Source: Prolixibacteraceae bacterium UBA6029
Lineage (GTDB): Bacteria > Bacteroidota > Bacteroidia > Bacteroidales > Prolixibacteraceae
Direction of reading: 5' to 3'
Assembly (NCBI GenBank): GCA_002429385.1
Contig: DIZL01000024.1
Span: forward strand, 1-63,838
Length of the DNA stretch: 63,838 bases
In this document: positions 24,922 through 34,481 of the stretch, piece by piece
Layout: the number at the start of each line of letters is the position of its first letter
Position numbering within the stretch: the first letter of the stretch is position 1
Translations under genes and position numbers: made by a program
Notes under the pieces: generated by a model
What the model saw: only the letters and a program-made list of their open reading frames with translations
Told to the model about the DNA's origin: nothing
Databases searched by the model: none

Positions 24922-26640
24922 ATGAAAATCATAAACCAACCTTATTGGACACTGCTCGCAGTCGTTTTGTTGCTTTCATCATTCAACATTAAGGGGTTAG
25001 CTCAACCTTCCATTCCTTCTTTAAAAAAGCAGGGTACAGCCAAACAATTTATTGTTGATGGAAAACCATTTGTTGCCCTGAGTGGTGAATTGGGGAATAA
25101 TAGCGCCACCAATATAGAATATATGAAATCAATTTGGCCGATACTTACCGAAGGCAACCTTAATTCGGTAATAGCTGGTATTTCTTGGGCGATGGTCGAA
25201 CCAGAGGAAGGTAAATTCAATTTTGACATTGTTGGCGAGGTAATAAACGATGCCCGGAAGAATAATCTGAAACTGATTTTTATCTGGTTTGCAAGTTGGA
25301 AAAACGGAACATCCAGTTATGTTCCAGATTGGGTAAAAAGGGACTATAAACGATTCCCCCGCATTAAAATAAACGATGGCGACCCCATCGAATTAATCAC
25401 TCCGTTAAGCGATGAAAACAGGAATGCAGATGCCCGTGCTTTTGCTGCCCTGATGAAATATATCAAAAAAGTTGACAGTAACCAACGAACGGTTATTATG
25501 ATGCAGGTTGAAAACGAATCAGGGGTATTATTGGACTCCCGCGACCGTTCAGCTAATGCCGACAAAGCATACAAGGGCCCTGTTCCACAGAAATTAATGA
25601 GTTATATTTTGGATAATAAAGCCAATCTTGTTCCTGAACTAACTGAAGCATTGAAAAGAAACGGAAACAAAACATCAGGAACCTGGGAAGAAGTATTTGG
25701 TCCCGGGAAACCGAAAGGACTTGTATTGCCAATCAGGAACCTCGTTCCCTCTATGACCCAGGAAGAACAGGATGAAGCAATGGTGACTTTTCCTTTTTAT
25801 TCCGACGAAGTTTTTATGGCGTGGTATTATGCAACGTACATCAATTATGTCGTAGAAGCCGGAAAAGCCGAATATCCGATACCAATGTATGTCAATGCCT
25901 GGCTAAAACAACGGGAACATTCATGGCCAGGCACTTATCCAAGCGGCGGATGCCTCCCCCAGGTATTCGATATTTACCATGCCGGTAGCTCGTCAATTGA
26001 CATACTTGCCCCTGATCTTTACCGTCCTGATTTTGCAAATGTGGCTGAAGAATTTACCCGTTCCGGCAATCCGTTGTTTATCCCTGAAACAAGTGGTGGA
26101 GCACAGGGAGCGGCAAATGTGGTTTATGCTGTCGGACAACTGGATGCTCTGGGATTTTCTCCCTTTTATATTGAAAAACGAATTGTTGCCGGAGATGAAT
26201 TGACACAAAGTTATAAAATGCTTTCCCAGCTTATGCCCCTGATTGGCGAACACCAGGGAACGAATACCATGGGTGCTGTTTTATTAACCGAAGGTAATTC
26301 TTCAAAAACTATTAAAATTGGAGACTATATAATGAACACTGACCTTCGGTCTGATCCCCGTAATCCAAATGCTCAAAATTCAGCACCTCAAGGTGCGGCT
26401 ATATTTATCATGACCGCTCCTGATGAATTTTACATCGGCGGAACAGGTATTACAATTACTTTTTCACCAAAAGAAACCGGATTAAAAACAGGACTGGCAA
26501 CAGTTGAAGAGGGTACTTTTGAACAAGGTAAATGGATTCCAGGCCGCAGACTTGCTGGAGATGATACCGGGCAGGGTGCTTTTGTTAGACTCCGAAATGG
26601 ATATACTTTACAGAAAGTAACTTTATACAATTATAAATAA
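24922..26640 (+). CDS. GH35-like (DUF5597) beta-galactosidase-family protein (2)
   Basis: This 572-residue secreted paralogue of the protein at 18046 has a signal peptide (about residues 1-27). It shares FVDGKPF-type opening residues, FIWFASWKNG, E199 in MQVENESGVL (probable acid/base) and E389 in FIPETSGG (probable nucleophile), plus a C-terminal DUF5597-type beta domain. The first enzyme reads AGGQAHN where this one reads SGELGNN, so the substrate pockets differ. It follows a GH2 gene and precedes another, repeating the GH2-GH35 order seen upstream. Confidence 0.84.
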   Translation: MKIINQPYWTLLAVVLLLSSFNIKGLAQPSIPSLKKQGTAKQFIVDGKPFVALSGELGNNSATNIEYMKSIWPILTEGNLNSVIAGISWAMVEPEEGKFNFDIVGEVINDARKNNLKLIFIWFASWKNGTSSYVPDWVKRDYKRFPRIKINDGDPIELITPLSDENRNADARAFAALMKYIKKVDSNQRTVIMMQVENESGVLLDSRDRSANADKAYKGPVPQKLMSYILDNKANLVPELTEALKRNGNKTSGTWEEVFGPGKPKGLVLPIRNLVPSMTQEEQDEAMVTFPFYSDEVFMAWYYATYINYVVEAGKAEYPIPMYVNAWLKQREHSWPGTYPSGGCLPQVFDIYHAGSSSIDILAPDLYRPDFANVAEEFTRSGNPLFIPETSGGAQGAANVVYAVGQLDALGFSPFYIEKRIVAGDELTQSYKMLSQLMPLIGEHQGTNTMGAVLLTEGNSSKTIKIGDYIMNTDLRSDPRNPNAQNSAPQGAAIFIMTAPDEFYIGGTGITITFSPKETGLKTGLATVEEGTFEQGKWIPGRRLAGDDTGQGAFVRLRNGYTLQKVTLYNYK

Positions 26641-26667
26641 GAGAGTTAATAGCATAAAACCATACAA

Positions 26668-29133
26668 ATGAAAAAATCCATTATTATTCTCTGTCTGGTA
26701 TTAATGCAGATTACCACCAATGTTTGGGCTGTCATACCGGAAACCCGGCAGCGTTTACTAATGGATTACAATTGGAAATTCATCCAAACTGATGTGAAGG
26801 ATGCGGAAAAGATTAATTTCGATGATACCCAATGGCGAAAACTAAATCTGCCTCACGATTGGAGCATCGAAGGTGAATTTAAAGAGGATGCTACATCACA
26901 AGGCTCCGGAGGTTATCTTCCAATGGGGATCGGATGGTACCGCAAACAATTCAATTTGCATGAAATGCGGAAAGATCAACAATTCAGCATTGAATTTGAT
27001 GGAGTTTATATGAACAGCGATGTTTGGATTAACGGACGGCATTTGGGAAAACATGTTTACGGCTATACAAGTTTTAATTATGATCTGACCCCATTTCTAA
27101 AAAAAGGTAAAAACACCATTGCAGTCAGGGTCGATAATTCGCTTCAACTCAGCAACCGCTGGTACACAGGTTCAGGAATTTACCGCCATGTATGGTTGAC
27201 TATTACCAATCCTGTTCATATCGCTCAATGGGGAACTTATATTACAACTCCTGAGATGGATCCAACTTCTGCAACAATTTTAGTTCGTACCTCCATCGGA
27301 AACAGCCTTTCCGTTCCCCAAAAGATGGTTCTAAAATCGGTGATTAAAGACGATTTGGGCAAAGAAATAGCATCGGTCGAAACTCCGGTTTCCATTTCTG
27401 CTTCAGCAAAGGAAGAAATTGAACAAACGATCAAAGTGGCTTCCCCATCGCTCTGGTCAATTGAAAATCCGACTTTATATACTATGAATTCATATCTGGT
27501 GGAAGGGAAAAAGGAAGTTGACAACTACACTTCAACTTTTGGAATTCGGGAAATTGAATACGATAAGGACAAAGGTTTTCTGCTGAACGGAAGGCATGTA
27601 AAAATGAACGGAGTTTGTCTGCATCACGATGGCGGTAGTCTGGGTGCGGCAGTTCCTGAACAGACTTGGGTTCGGCGATTGCAAGTGCTAAAGGAAATGG
27701 GTTGCAATGCCATTAGAACATCTCATAATCCACCGGCTCCTGAATTTCTTGATCTCTGCGATAAAATGGGTTTTTTGGTGATGGATGAAGCTTTCGATGA
27801 ATGGAATGAGCGAAAAGCTCCGGAATTCGGCTACCATAAATATTTTCAGGAAAATTCACAGGCCGATATGGTTTCGATGATCCATCGCGACCGAAACCAT
27901 CCGTCGGTGGTGCTTTGGAGCGCTGGCAACGAAGTCCCTGATCAGGTAAAAGAGAATGGCAATGAAACACTCCGGAAATTAATGGACACATTTCACAAGG
28001 AAGATCCGACGCGACCGGTCACTCAGGCCAACGATCGGATTGCTGCCGGCGACGGTCCAGCAAAACTGCCTTTTCTCGAAATGCAGGATATCGTCGGCTA
28101 TAACTATGTCGACCGTTGGAGCGAACGACGGGAATTGTATTATAGTATCGACCGGCACGATCACCCGAACTGGAAAATGATTGGGACAGAAAATGTTTCC
28201 GTTCCAGGCATCCGGGGACAATATACACTGCAAGCAGATCAGTCGGAGAAAAGGCCGGGGCGTTCAAGAGATTACCGCATAAATATGATTGAGGCAGAAC
28301 AATTATGGAAATTTACAGCGGTTCATGATTATGTGATCGGTGATTTTATGTGGACAGGCATTGATTACCTGGGGGAGGCACGCTGGCCCAACAAGAGTTC
28401 GAGTTCGGGGGTGATCGACCTTTGTGGTTTCCCGAAAGACGGTTATTATTTTTATCAAAGTCAGTGGACCAAAAAACCAATGGTGCATCTTTTCTCGCAT
28501 TGGAATTGGAAAGGTCATGAAGGCCAGGTGATTTCCGTGATTGCCTATTCCAATTGTGACAGCGTGGAGCTTTTCCTCAATGGCAAATCGTTTGGTATAA
28601 AATCTGCCATTTTCCCGCAGCAGGGTGTTTCAATAGCCTGGAATGCCTATGATCATCCGTTTATTCCAGCCACTACATCTGATTTACATTTAAGTTGGGA
28701 TGTACCATATGAACCGGGAATTCTGAAAGTCATCGGTAAAAAAGGCGGAATGATTGTCACCGAAGAAATACACACCACCTCTAAACCAACAGGAATCAGG
28801 CTATCTGTTGATCGAAAGGAAATCGTGGCTGATGCACATGACATTGCTAATATTAAAGTGGAAATCATTGACGAAAATGGATTTGTGGTTCCGGATGCCG
28901 ATAATTTGATCGATTTTAAGGTGGAAGGCGAAGGCGTTTTGAAAGGTACAGACAATGGCAATCCACAAGACAAATCCCAGATGCAAAGCAAACTGCGAAA
29001 TGCTTTCAATGGTTTGGCGCTTGCAGTTATCCAGTCGACCCAAAAAGGCGGAACTGTCCGGTTAACGACTGTTTCGGAAGGTCTTAAGGAAGCAGCGATA
29101 GAAGTCAATTCAAAAACCATAAACACTAAATAA
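26668..29133 (+). CDS. GH2 beta-galactosidase-family enzyme (3)
   Basis: This 821-residue secreted enzyme has the same domain order as the GH2 at 15544 and long stretches of similar sequence, for example NLPHDWSIE, FDGVYMNSDVWING and DFMWTGIDYLGE. Acid/base E422 lies in LWSAGNEVP and nucleophile E508 in MIGTENVS. C-terminal Ig-like domains include CDSVELFLNGKSFG and a final bacterial-Ig-type domain. It ends 1 nt before the next gene, indicating translational coupling. The two similar GH2 enzymes probably arose by duplication and then diverged in linkage or chain-length preference (inference). Confidence 0.9.
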   Translation: MKKSIIILCLVLMQITTNVWAVIPETRQRLLMDYNWKFIQTDVKDAEKINFDDTQWRKLNLPHDWSIEGEFKEDATSQGSGGYLPMGIGWYRKQFNLHEMRKDQQFSIEFDGVYMNSDVWINGRHLGKHVYGYTSFNYDLTPFLKKGKNTIAVRVDNSLQLSNRWYTGSGIYRHVWLTITNPVHIAQWGTYITTPEMDPTSATILVRTSIGNSLSVPQKMVLKSVIKDDLGKEIASVETPVSISASAKEEIEQTIKVASPSLWSIENPTLYTMNSYLVEGKKEVDNYTSTFGIREIEYDKDKGFLLNGRHVKMNGVCLHHDGGSLGAAVPEQTWVRRLQVLKEMGCNAIRTSHNPPAPEFLDLCDKMGFLVMDEAFDEWNERKAPEFGYHKYFQENSQADMVSMIHRDRNHPSVVLWSAGNEVPDQVKENGNETLRKLMDTFHKEDPTRPVTQANDRIAAGDGPAKLPFLEMQDIVGYNYVDRWSERRELYYSIDRHDHPNWKMIGTENVSVPGIRGQYTLQADQSEKRPGRSRDYRINMIEAEQLWKFTAVHDYVIGDFMWTGIDYLGEARWPNKSSSSGVIDLCGFPKDGYYFYQSQWTKKPMVHLFSHWNWKGHEGQVISVIAYSNCDSVELFLNGKSFGIKSAIFPQQGVSIAWNAYDHPFIPATTSDLHLSWDVPYEPGILKVIGKKGGMIVTEEIHTTSKPTGIRLSVDRKEIVADAHDIANIKVEIIDENGFVVPDADNLIDFKVEGEGVLKGTDNGNPQDKSQMQSKLRNAFNGLALAVIQSTQKGGTVRLTTVSEGLKEAAIEVNSKTINTK

Positions 29134-29134
29134 A

Positions 29135-30373
29135 ATGCCCAACTTTAAATTTCTAATTTTTATTCTCACATTGTTGATTGTAAACTCCCTTAAAGTAACA
29201 CAGGCGCAAAACTGGCCCAACTGGCGTGGCCCCAATGGTGACGGAACCAGTATCGAAACCAACTTACCTGTTAAGTGGGATTCAATAACCAATGTAATTT
29301 GGAAAAGCCCGATACCCGGAATTGGCCATTCTTCGCCAATCGTTTGGGAAGATAAGCTTTTTACCATCACAGCTTTACCTGAAACACAGGAGAAAGTTCT
29401 GCTTTGTTATGATTGCAAAAGCGGCAATTTATTGTGGCAAAAAACGGTATTTAAATCTGCATTCGAAAGCAAACACAACGACAACAGTTTTGCATCCGGA
29501 ACACCTGCTACCGATGGGAAATTGGTTTATGTGTCGTTTCTTGACGGGGATGATGCAGTAGTAGCGGCTTACGATTTCGCCGGAAATCAGGTCTGGATTC
29601 AACGACCCGGTAAATTTTCAAGCCCTCATGGTTACAGTTGTTCGCCAGCGCTTTTCGAAGACAAAGTCATCATTAATGGGAATAGCAAAAGTGATGATTC
29701 TTTTGTTGCTGCTTTGAGTCGAATTGATGGGAAGCTAATTTGGAAAATTTCGCAGAAAAACCCGGCCCACAGTTTTAGTACGCCAATTTTCAGGAAAATG
29801 GCGGGTAAAATGCAGATGATTTTTTTGGGTAATAAGGAAGTTGCTTCGTATAATCCTGAAGATGGCTCAAAATATTGGTTTGTGAATGGCCCTTCTGAAG
29901 ATTTCTGTGCCAGTCCGGTTTACAATGAAAAAACAGGATTAGTATTGATTAGCAGTGCCTGGCCTCAACGTATTTTATTGGCAATTAAACCCGATGGAAA
30001 TGGCGATGTGACCACCAGCCACGTGGTTTGGCAAGCCAAAGAAGGCGCCTATTATGTGCCATCTCCGGTTTGTACTGACGATTATCTTTTTACTACAATG
30101 ACCAATGGTAAAGTTCACTGTATCGAAATTGCCACCGGCAAAATTCTTTGGGTGGAAGAGTTGGGCAAACAGTATTCATCTTCTGTTTTGGCGAATGGCT
30201 TTGTTTATATGCCAAACGATCAGGGAGTTATAACCGTGATAAAGCCTGGTCCAACGTTCGAAGCCGTTGCAAGAAATTCAATCGGCGAAAGAATGAATGC
30301 GTCACCTGCCATAAGTAATGGAAAAATATATCTGCGCGGCGACAAACATCTCTTTTGTATTGGAAACAAATAA
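29135..30373 (+). CDS. Secreted PQQ-like beta-propeller protein
   Basis: This 412-residue protein has a signal peptide (about residues 1-24) and begins with NWPNWRGPNGDGTS, the usual opening of PQQ-like (BamB-type) beta-propellers in Bacteroidota and Planctomycetota. Repeated blades end in W-rich strands such as SGNLLWQK, DGKLIWKI and TGKILWVEEL. No PQQ dehydrogenase catalytic motifs or heme site are visible, so it is more likely a binding or scaffolding propeller than an oxidase. Its ATG is 1 nt after the GH2 stop. The role in the glycosidase cluster is unknown. Confidence 0.8.
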   Translation: MPNFKFLIFILTLLIVNSLKVTQAQNWPNWRGPNGDGTSIETNLPVKWDSITNVIWKSPIPGIGHSSPIVWEDKLFTITALPETQEKVLLCYDCKSGNLLWQKTVFKSAFESKHNDNSFASGTPATDGKLVYVSFLDGDDAVVAAYDFAGNQVWIQRPGKFSSPHGYSCSPALFEDKVIINGNSKSDDSFVAALSRIDGKLIWKISQKNPAHSFSTPIFRKMAGKMQMIFLGNKEVASYNPEDGSKYWFVNGPSEDFCASPVYNEKTGLVLISSAWPQRILLAIKPDGNGDVTTSHVVWQAKEGAYYVPSPVCTDDYLFTTMTNGKVHCIEIATGKILWVEELGKQYSSSVLANGFVYMPNDQGVITVIKPGPTFEAVARNSIGERMNASPAISNGKIYLRGDKHLFCIGNK

Positions 30374-30414
30374 ATAATTTATAAAAATTGAATACTAAAT
30401 AAATACTATAAAAA

Positions 30415-32406
30415 ATGAGAACTAAATTAATCGGATTATTACTTGTGCTGTTCATGAGTTCCACAGTGCTCAGCGCTCAAAAAAGCAAAGTCTTTGAGCT
30501 AAAATCTCCGGACAACAAAATTGCTTTAACGCTTGAAGTTGGAGAAAAAATGCTATGGTCAGTTCAGTGTGATGGACAGCAGATTATTGCTCCATCCGGC
30601 ATTTCACTTCATTTGGAAAGTGGCGAAGTTTTGGGCGATCTGGCAAAAATCAGTTCATCAAAAACCGAAAAAGTTGATCAGGTAATTACAGCCATCAATT
30701 ACAAAAAAGCAAAAATTGCCGATCAGTACAATCAGTTAACCATCAATTGCAAAGGCGATTATGGTCTTATTTTCAGGATTTACAACGATGGAGTAGCTTA
30801 TCGGTTCTTCACGAAGAAAATATTGGATTTTATCGTGAAGAACGAAGATGCCAACTTTAACTTCACCAACGATTACAAAGCTTTCATCCCTTATATGTGG
30901 GATTACCGGGGCGGTGTAAAATTCAACCATTCGTTTGAGGCGCTTTACAAAGAAATCAATATCTCGAAATTTGCCACCGATTCGCTGGCTTTCCTGCCGC
31001 TGTTGGTTGATGTTGGTAACAACAAAAAAGCAGTTATCCTTGAAGCCGATCTGGAAGATTATCCGGGTATGTACCTGAATATGAATCAGACTAAAAAAGG
31101 TTTTATGGGCGTTTATGCGCAATATCCTTTGGAAGCAAAGTTAGGCGGATACGAAAACATGAACCTGATTCCGACCAAAAGGGCCGATTACATTGCGAAA
31201 GCCAAAGGAGTGAGTAATTTCCCCTGGCGTGCTGTGGTTATCAGTCAGCATGACAAGGATTTGTTGAACAACGATATGGTTCAGAAACTTGCTTCGCCTT
31301 CAAGAATTGCTGATGCATCTTGGGTTAAACCCGGCCAGGTTGCCTGGGACTGGTGGAGCGACTGGAATATTTCGCATGTCGATTTCAAGGCTGGTTATAA
31401 TACAACAACTTACAAATATTACATCGACTTTGCAGCGGCTAACAAATTGGAATACATTGTTATGGACTGGGGCTGGTCAAGTCATACCGATATTTTAACC
31501 GTGATTGCACCTGATATCAATCTTCAGGAAATTGTTGATTACGGAAAGAAAAAAGGCGTTGATGTCGTACTTTGGGCATCGTGGTATGCTGTTCAAACCG
31601 AAATGGATCAGGCATTTCCGAAGTATGCAAAAATGGGCGTAAAAGGTTTCAAGATCGACTTTATCGACCGCGATGACCAGATTGCGGTGGCTTCGTTGTA
31701 CGAAATTGCTAAAAAAGCAGCTGAATATAAACTGATTGTTGATTATCATGGTGCTTTCAAGCCAACTGGACTTCAACGAACTTACCCGAATGTAGTTGGT
31801 TATGAAGGCGTAAAGGGTTTGGAAAATTACAAATGGGCTACCGAAGATCAGCCACGTTATACGGTAAGTATTCCTTTTATCCGGATGATGGCCGGTCCAA
31901 TGGATTATACGCCTGGTGCCATGCGCAATGCCAATAAAACAAATTACCGGCCAATTGGCGCTTTCCCGATGAGTATGGGAACGAGGTGCAATCAGTTGGC
32001 AATGTACGTGATGTTTGAAGCGCCTTTCCAGATGCTTGCAGATAATCCGACCACCTATATGAAAGAACAGGAGTGTACCGATTTTATTGCCAAGGTGCCA
32101 ACAACAACTGAAGAAACAGTAGCTTTGGATGGAAAAGTTGGTGAATTTGCTGCCATTGCCCGCAAGAAAGGCGAAACCTGGTTTGTTGGTGCAATGACCA
32201 ATTGGACTCCGCGCGAAATCACGCTCGATTTTTTATTTCTTGGAGCCGGTAATTATCAGGCGGTGGTATTTAAAGATGGAATGAATGCTGACCGCGATGC
32301 GACTGACTATAAAAGAGAGGTAATTAAAGTTACCTCAGCAGATAAAGTGAAAATACAACTTGCTCCGGGTGGTGGTTGGGTTGCACGTATAGAAAAGATA
32401 AATTAA
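30415..32406 (+). CDS. GH97 retaining alpha-galactosidase
   Basis: This 663-residue secreted enzyme has a signal peptide of about 22 residues, an N-terminal beta-super-sandwich (about 25-280), a catalytic barrel (about 290-560) and a C-terminal beta domain. The key positions are D415 in FKIDFIDRDDQ and E470 in YEGVKGLENYKW. These match, residue for residue, the nucleophile and acid/base I recall for the retaining Bacteroides alpha-galactosidase BtGH97b (BT1871), whereas the inverting glucoamylase branch (SusB) lacks the Asp. Together with GH27 it gives two alpha-galactosidases for galactomannan side chains. Confidence 0.9.
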   Translation: MRTKLIGLLLVLFMSSTVLSAQKSKVFELKSPDNKIALTLEVGEKMLWSVQCDGQQIIAPSGISLHLESGEVLGDLAKISSSKTEKVDQVITAINYKKAKIADQYNQLTINCKGDYGLIFRIYNDGVAYRFFTKKILDFIVKNEDANFNFTNDYKAFIPYMWDYRGGVKFNHSFEALYKEINISKFATDSLAFLPLLVDVGNNKKAVILEADLEDYPGMYLNMNQTKKGFMGVYAQYPLEAKLGGYENMNLIPTKRADYIAKAKGVSNFPWRAVVISQHDKDLLNNDMVQKLASPSRIADASWVKPGQVAWDWWSDWNISHVDFKAGYNTTTYKYYIDFAAANKLEYIVMDWGWSSHTDILTVIAPDINLQEIVDYGKKKGVDVVLWASWYAVQTEMDQAFPKYAKMGVKGFKIDFIDRDDQIAVASLYEIAKKAAEYKLIVDYHGAFKPTGLQRTYPNVVGYEGVKGLENYKWATEDQPRYTVSIPFIRMMAGPMDYTPGAMRNANKTNYRPIGAFPMSMGTRCNQLAMYVMFEAPFQMLADNPTTYMKEQECTDFIAKVPTTTEETVALDGKVGEFAAIARKKGETWFVGAMTNWTPREITLDFLFLGAGNYQAVVFKDGMNADRDATDYKREVIKVTSADKVKIQLAPGGGWVARIEKIN

Positions 32407-32432
32407 ATAGTTCTGTTATAAATTGAATTAAC

Positions 32433-33533
32433 ATGAAAAAGATCATACTGATTTTAGCAATTATTTGGGGTGCAACCCTATTGACTGAAGCTCAAAAGCC
32501 AGCCGACAATAAAGCAACCAAAGAAACCTTTACACTCTTAAAAGAATTGTCGTCTAACATTGGAAAAGGAATCATGATTGGGCATCAGGATGACCTTGTT
32601 TATGGTCATTCCTGGAATGTTGAAGGTATTTCGGATGTGAAAAAAACTGTAGGTGATTTCCCAGCTCTTTTTGGTTGGGAACTTGCAGATGTTGAACTCG
32701 GTCACCCCCTTAGTATTGATGGGGTTGATTTCTCCATCATGAAAAGTAAGATTCAATGGGTCAATGCACAGGGAGGTGTTAATGAAATCAGCTGGCATTG
32801 CAATAATCCATTAACTGGAGCAAATGCCTGGGATGTTACATCTAAAGTGGTTGTTAAAAGTGTCCTTCCTGGCGGTGAAAAAAATGAGCTGTTTGTAAAG
32901 ATGCTCAATAAACTGGCTGATTTTTTCCTTTCAATAAAGGATGAAAAGGGAAATCTGATACCGGTAGTCTTCAGGCCGTGGCATGAACATACCGGAAGCT
33001 GGTTCTGGTGGGGACAAAATCTTTGTTCTTCGGATGAATATATTGCTTTATGGAAATACACTGTCAGTCAATTGCAAGGACATGGAGTACACAATCTTCT
33101 TTATGCTTATTCTTCAGCAGGAGGACCAAAAGATGCCAACGGTTATCTGGAACGTTATCCCGGAGACAATATTGTTGATTTGCTGGGTTTCGATGAATAT
33201 CAGAACGGAGTGAATGGAAAAGCCAGCTTTATTAAATCTGTTGCTCAAGGCATGAACGTTATAATACCACTTGCAAAAGAACATCATAAAATTGCCATTC
33301 TGGCTGAAACTGGATTGGAGACATTGCCCGATCCAAAGTGGTTTACTGAAACACTCTGGCCAGCGATAAAAGATTACCCAATTGCCTATGTTCTGTTCTG
33401 GAGGAACGCACATGATAAACCAAATCACTTTTATGTACCTTATCCAGGTCAGACCAGTGAAGGGAATTTTAAGGAATTTGAGAAGATTGACAGAACCTTA
33501 TTCCTTCATGATCTTCAGCATTCAATAAAATAA
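32433..33533 (+). CDS. GH26 endo-beta-1,4-mannanase (1)
   Basis: This 366-residue secreted enzyme has a signal peptide (about residues 1-20). The GH26 barrel shows MIGHQDDLVYG, acid/base E185 in RPWHEHTGSWFWWG and nucleophile E292 in ILAETGLE, with the substrate-side WRNAHD strand after it. It is single-domain without a carbohydrate-binding module or secretion tail, unlike the second GH26. It hydrolyses internal beta-1,4-mannosyl bonds in mannan or galactomannan. It sits 26 nt after GH97 and 8 nt before a propeller gene, within the mannan-directed half of the cluster. Confidence 0.93.
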   Translation: MKKIILILAIIWGATLLTEAQKPADNKATKETFTLLKELSSNIGKGIMIGHQDDLVYGHSWNVEGISDVKKTVGDFPALFGWELADVELGHPLSIDGVDFSIMKSKIQWVNAQGGVNEISWHCNNPLTGANAWDVTSKVVVKSVLPGGEKNELFVKMLNKLADFFLSIKDEKGNLIPVVFRPWHEHTGSWFWWGQNLCSSDEYIALWKYTVSQLQGHGVHNLLYAYSSAGGPKDANGYLERYPGDNIVDLLGFDEYQNGVNGKASFIKSVAQGMNVIIPLAKEHHKIAILAETGLETLPDPKWFTETLWPAIKDYPIAYVLFWRNAHDKPNHFYVPYPGQTSEGNFKEFEKIDRTLFLHDLQHSIK

Positions 33534-33541
33534 ATGATACA

Positions 33542-34459
33542 ATGAAAAAGCTATTTGCAGGGACAATGCTTCTTTTTCTTATTGCTACGGTGGTGGCCTT
33601 GCAGGCTGGTTATACTGTAAAAGTCCATCCTGCATTTGTTTGTACAGATTATATACAGGGGAAAGTGTTTGCCTTATCCGCAGAGGGTAAGGTGGAATGG
33701 GAATATCCGGCTGAAAATTGCAATGACCTATGGGTACTGTCAAATGGAAACTTACTTTTCAATGCCGGACATGGGGTGAAAGAGGTTACACGCAAAAAGG
33801 AGGTTGTTTTTAGCTATAAATCAAAAAGTGAAATATATGCCTGTCAGAGGCTTAATAATGGAAATACCTTTATTGGCGAATGCAACTCGGGTCGATTGAT
33901 AGAAGTTAATCCTGCCGGTAAAATTGTAAAATCCATTCAGCTTTTATCTGATGGCGTTGATGGGGGGCATTCATACATGCGTAATGCCAGAAAGCTTGAG
34001 AATGGAAATTACCTGGTTGCACATTATGGCCTTGACAAGGTTTGTGAATACAACAATGTTGGCAAACTGGTACGTGAAATTAAGGTTAAAGGAGGGCCTC
34101 ATTCGGTGATTCGCTTGCCTAATGGCAACACGCTGATCGCTTGTTCGGATCATAATGGAGATCCACAAGTGATTGAACTGGATAAAAACGATAAGACTGT
34201 ATGGCAGCTTACTAAGAATGAACTTCCTGGTATTGAGCTCAAATTCATGACCGGGATGCAGTGCCTTCCCAACGGGAATCTGGTATTGACCAATTGGCTG
34301 GGGCATAATAATTTTGGAAAAGCACCTCATGCCTTTGAAATTACCCAGGATAAAAAGGTCGTATGGGTTTACAATGATAATACCTTATTGAAAACCATGT
34401 CGAGCATTCAATTGGTTGATTCGCATGGTCTTCCATTAACTGATAACAAACTACACTAA
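33542..34459 (+). CDS. Secreted beta-propeller protein (unknown function)
   Basis: This 305-residue protein has a signal peptide (about residues 1-20). Repeated blade motifs contain (L/P)NGN, such as LSNGNLLFN, LNNGNTFIG, LENGNYLVA, LPNGNTLIA and LPNGNLVLT. This gives about six blades of a PQQ/NHL-like propeller. No catalytic residues are evident. It lies 8 nt after the GH26 gene and 22 nt before the GH5 gene, so it is co-transcribed. A carbohydrate-binding or lactonase-like role is possible, but I do not recognise a specific function. Confidence 0.7.
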   Translation: MKKLFAGTMLLFLIATVVALQAGYTVKVHPAFVCTDYIQGKVFALSAEGKVEWEYPAENCNDLWVLSNGNLLFNAGHGVKEVTRKKEVVFSYKSKSEIYACQRLNNGNTFIGECNSGRLIEVNPAGKIVKSIQLLSDGVDGGHSYMRNARKLENGNYLVAHYGLDKVCEYNNVGKLVREIKVKGGPHSVIRLPNGNTLIACSDHNGDPQVIELDKNDKTVWQLTKNELPGIELKFMTGMQCLPNGNLVLTNWLGHNNFGKAPHAFEITQDKKVVWVYNDNTLLKTMSSIQLVDSHGLPLTDNKLH

Positions 34460-34481
34460 TAATAAATTAAATTACCTTATA

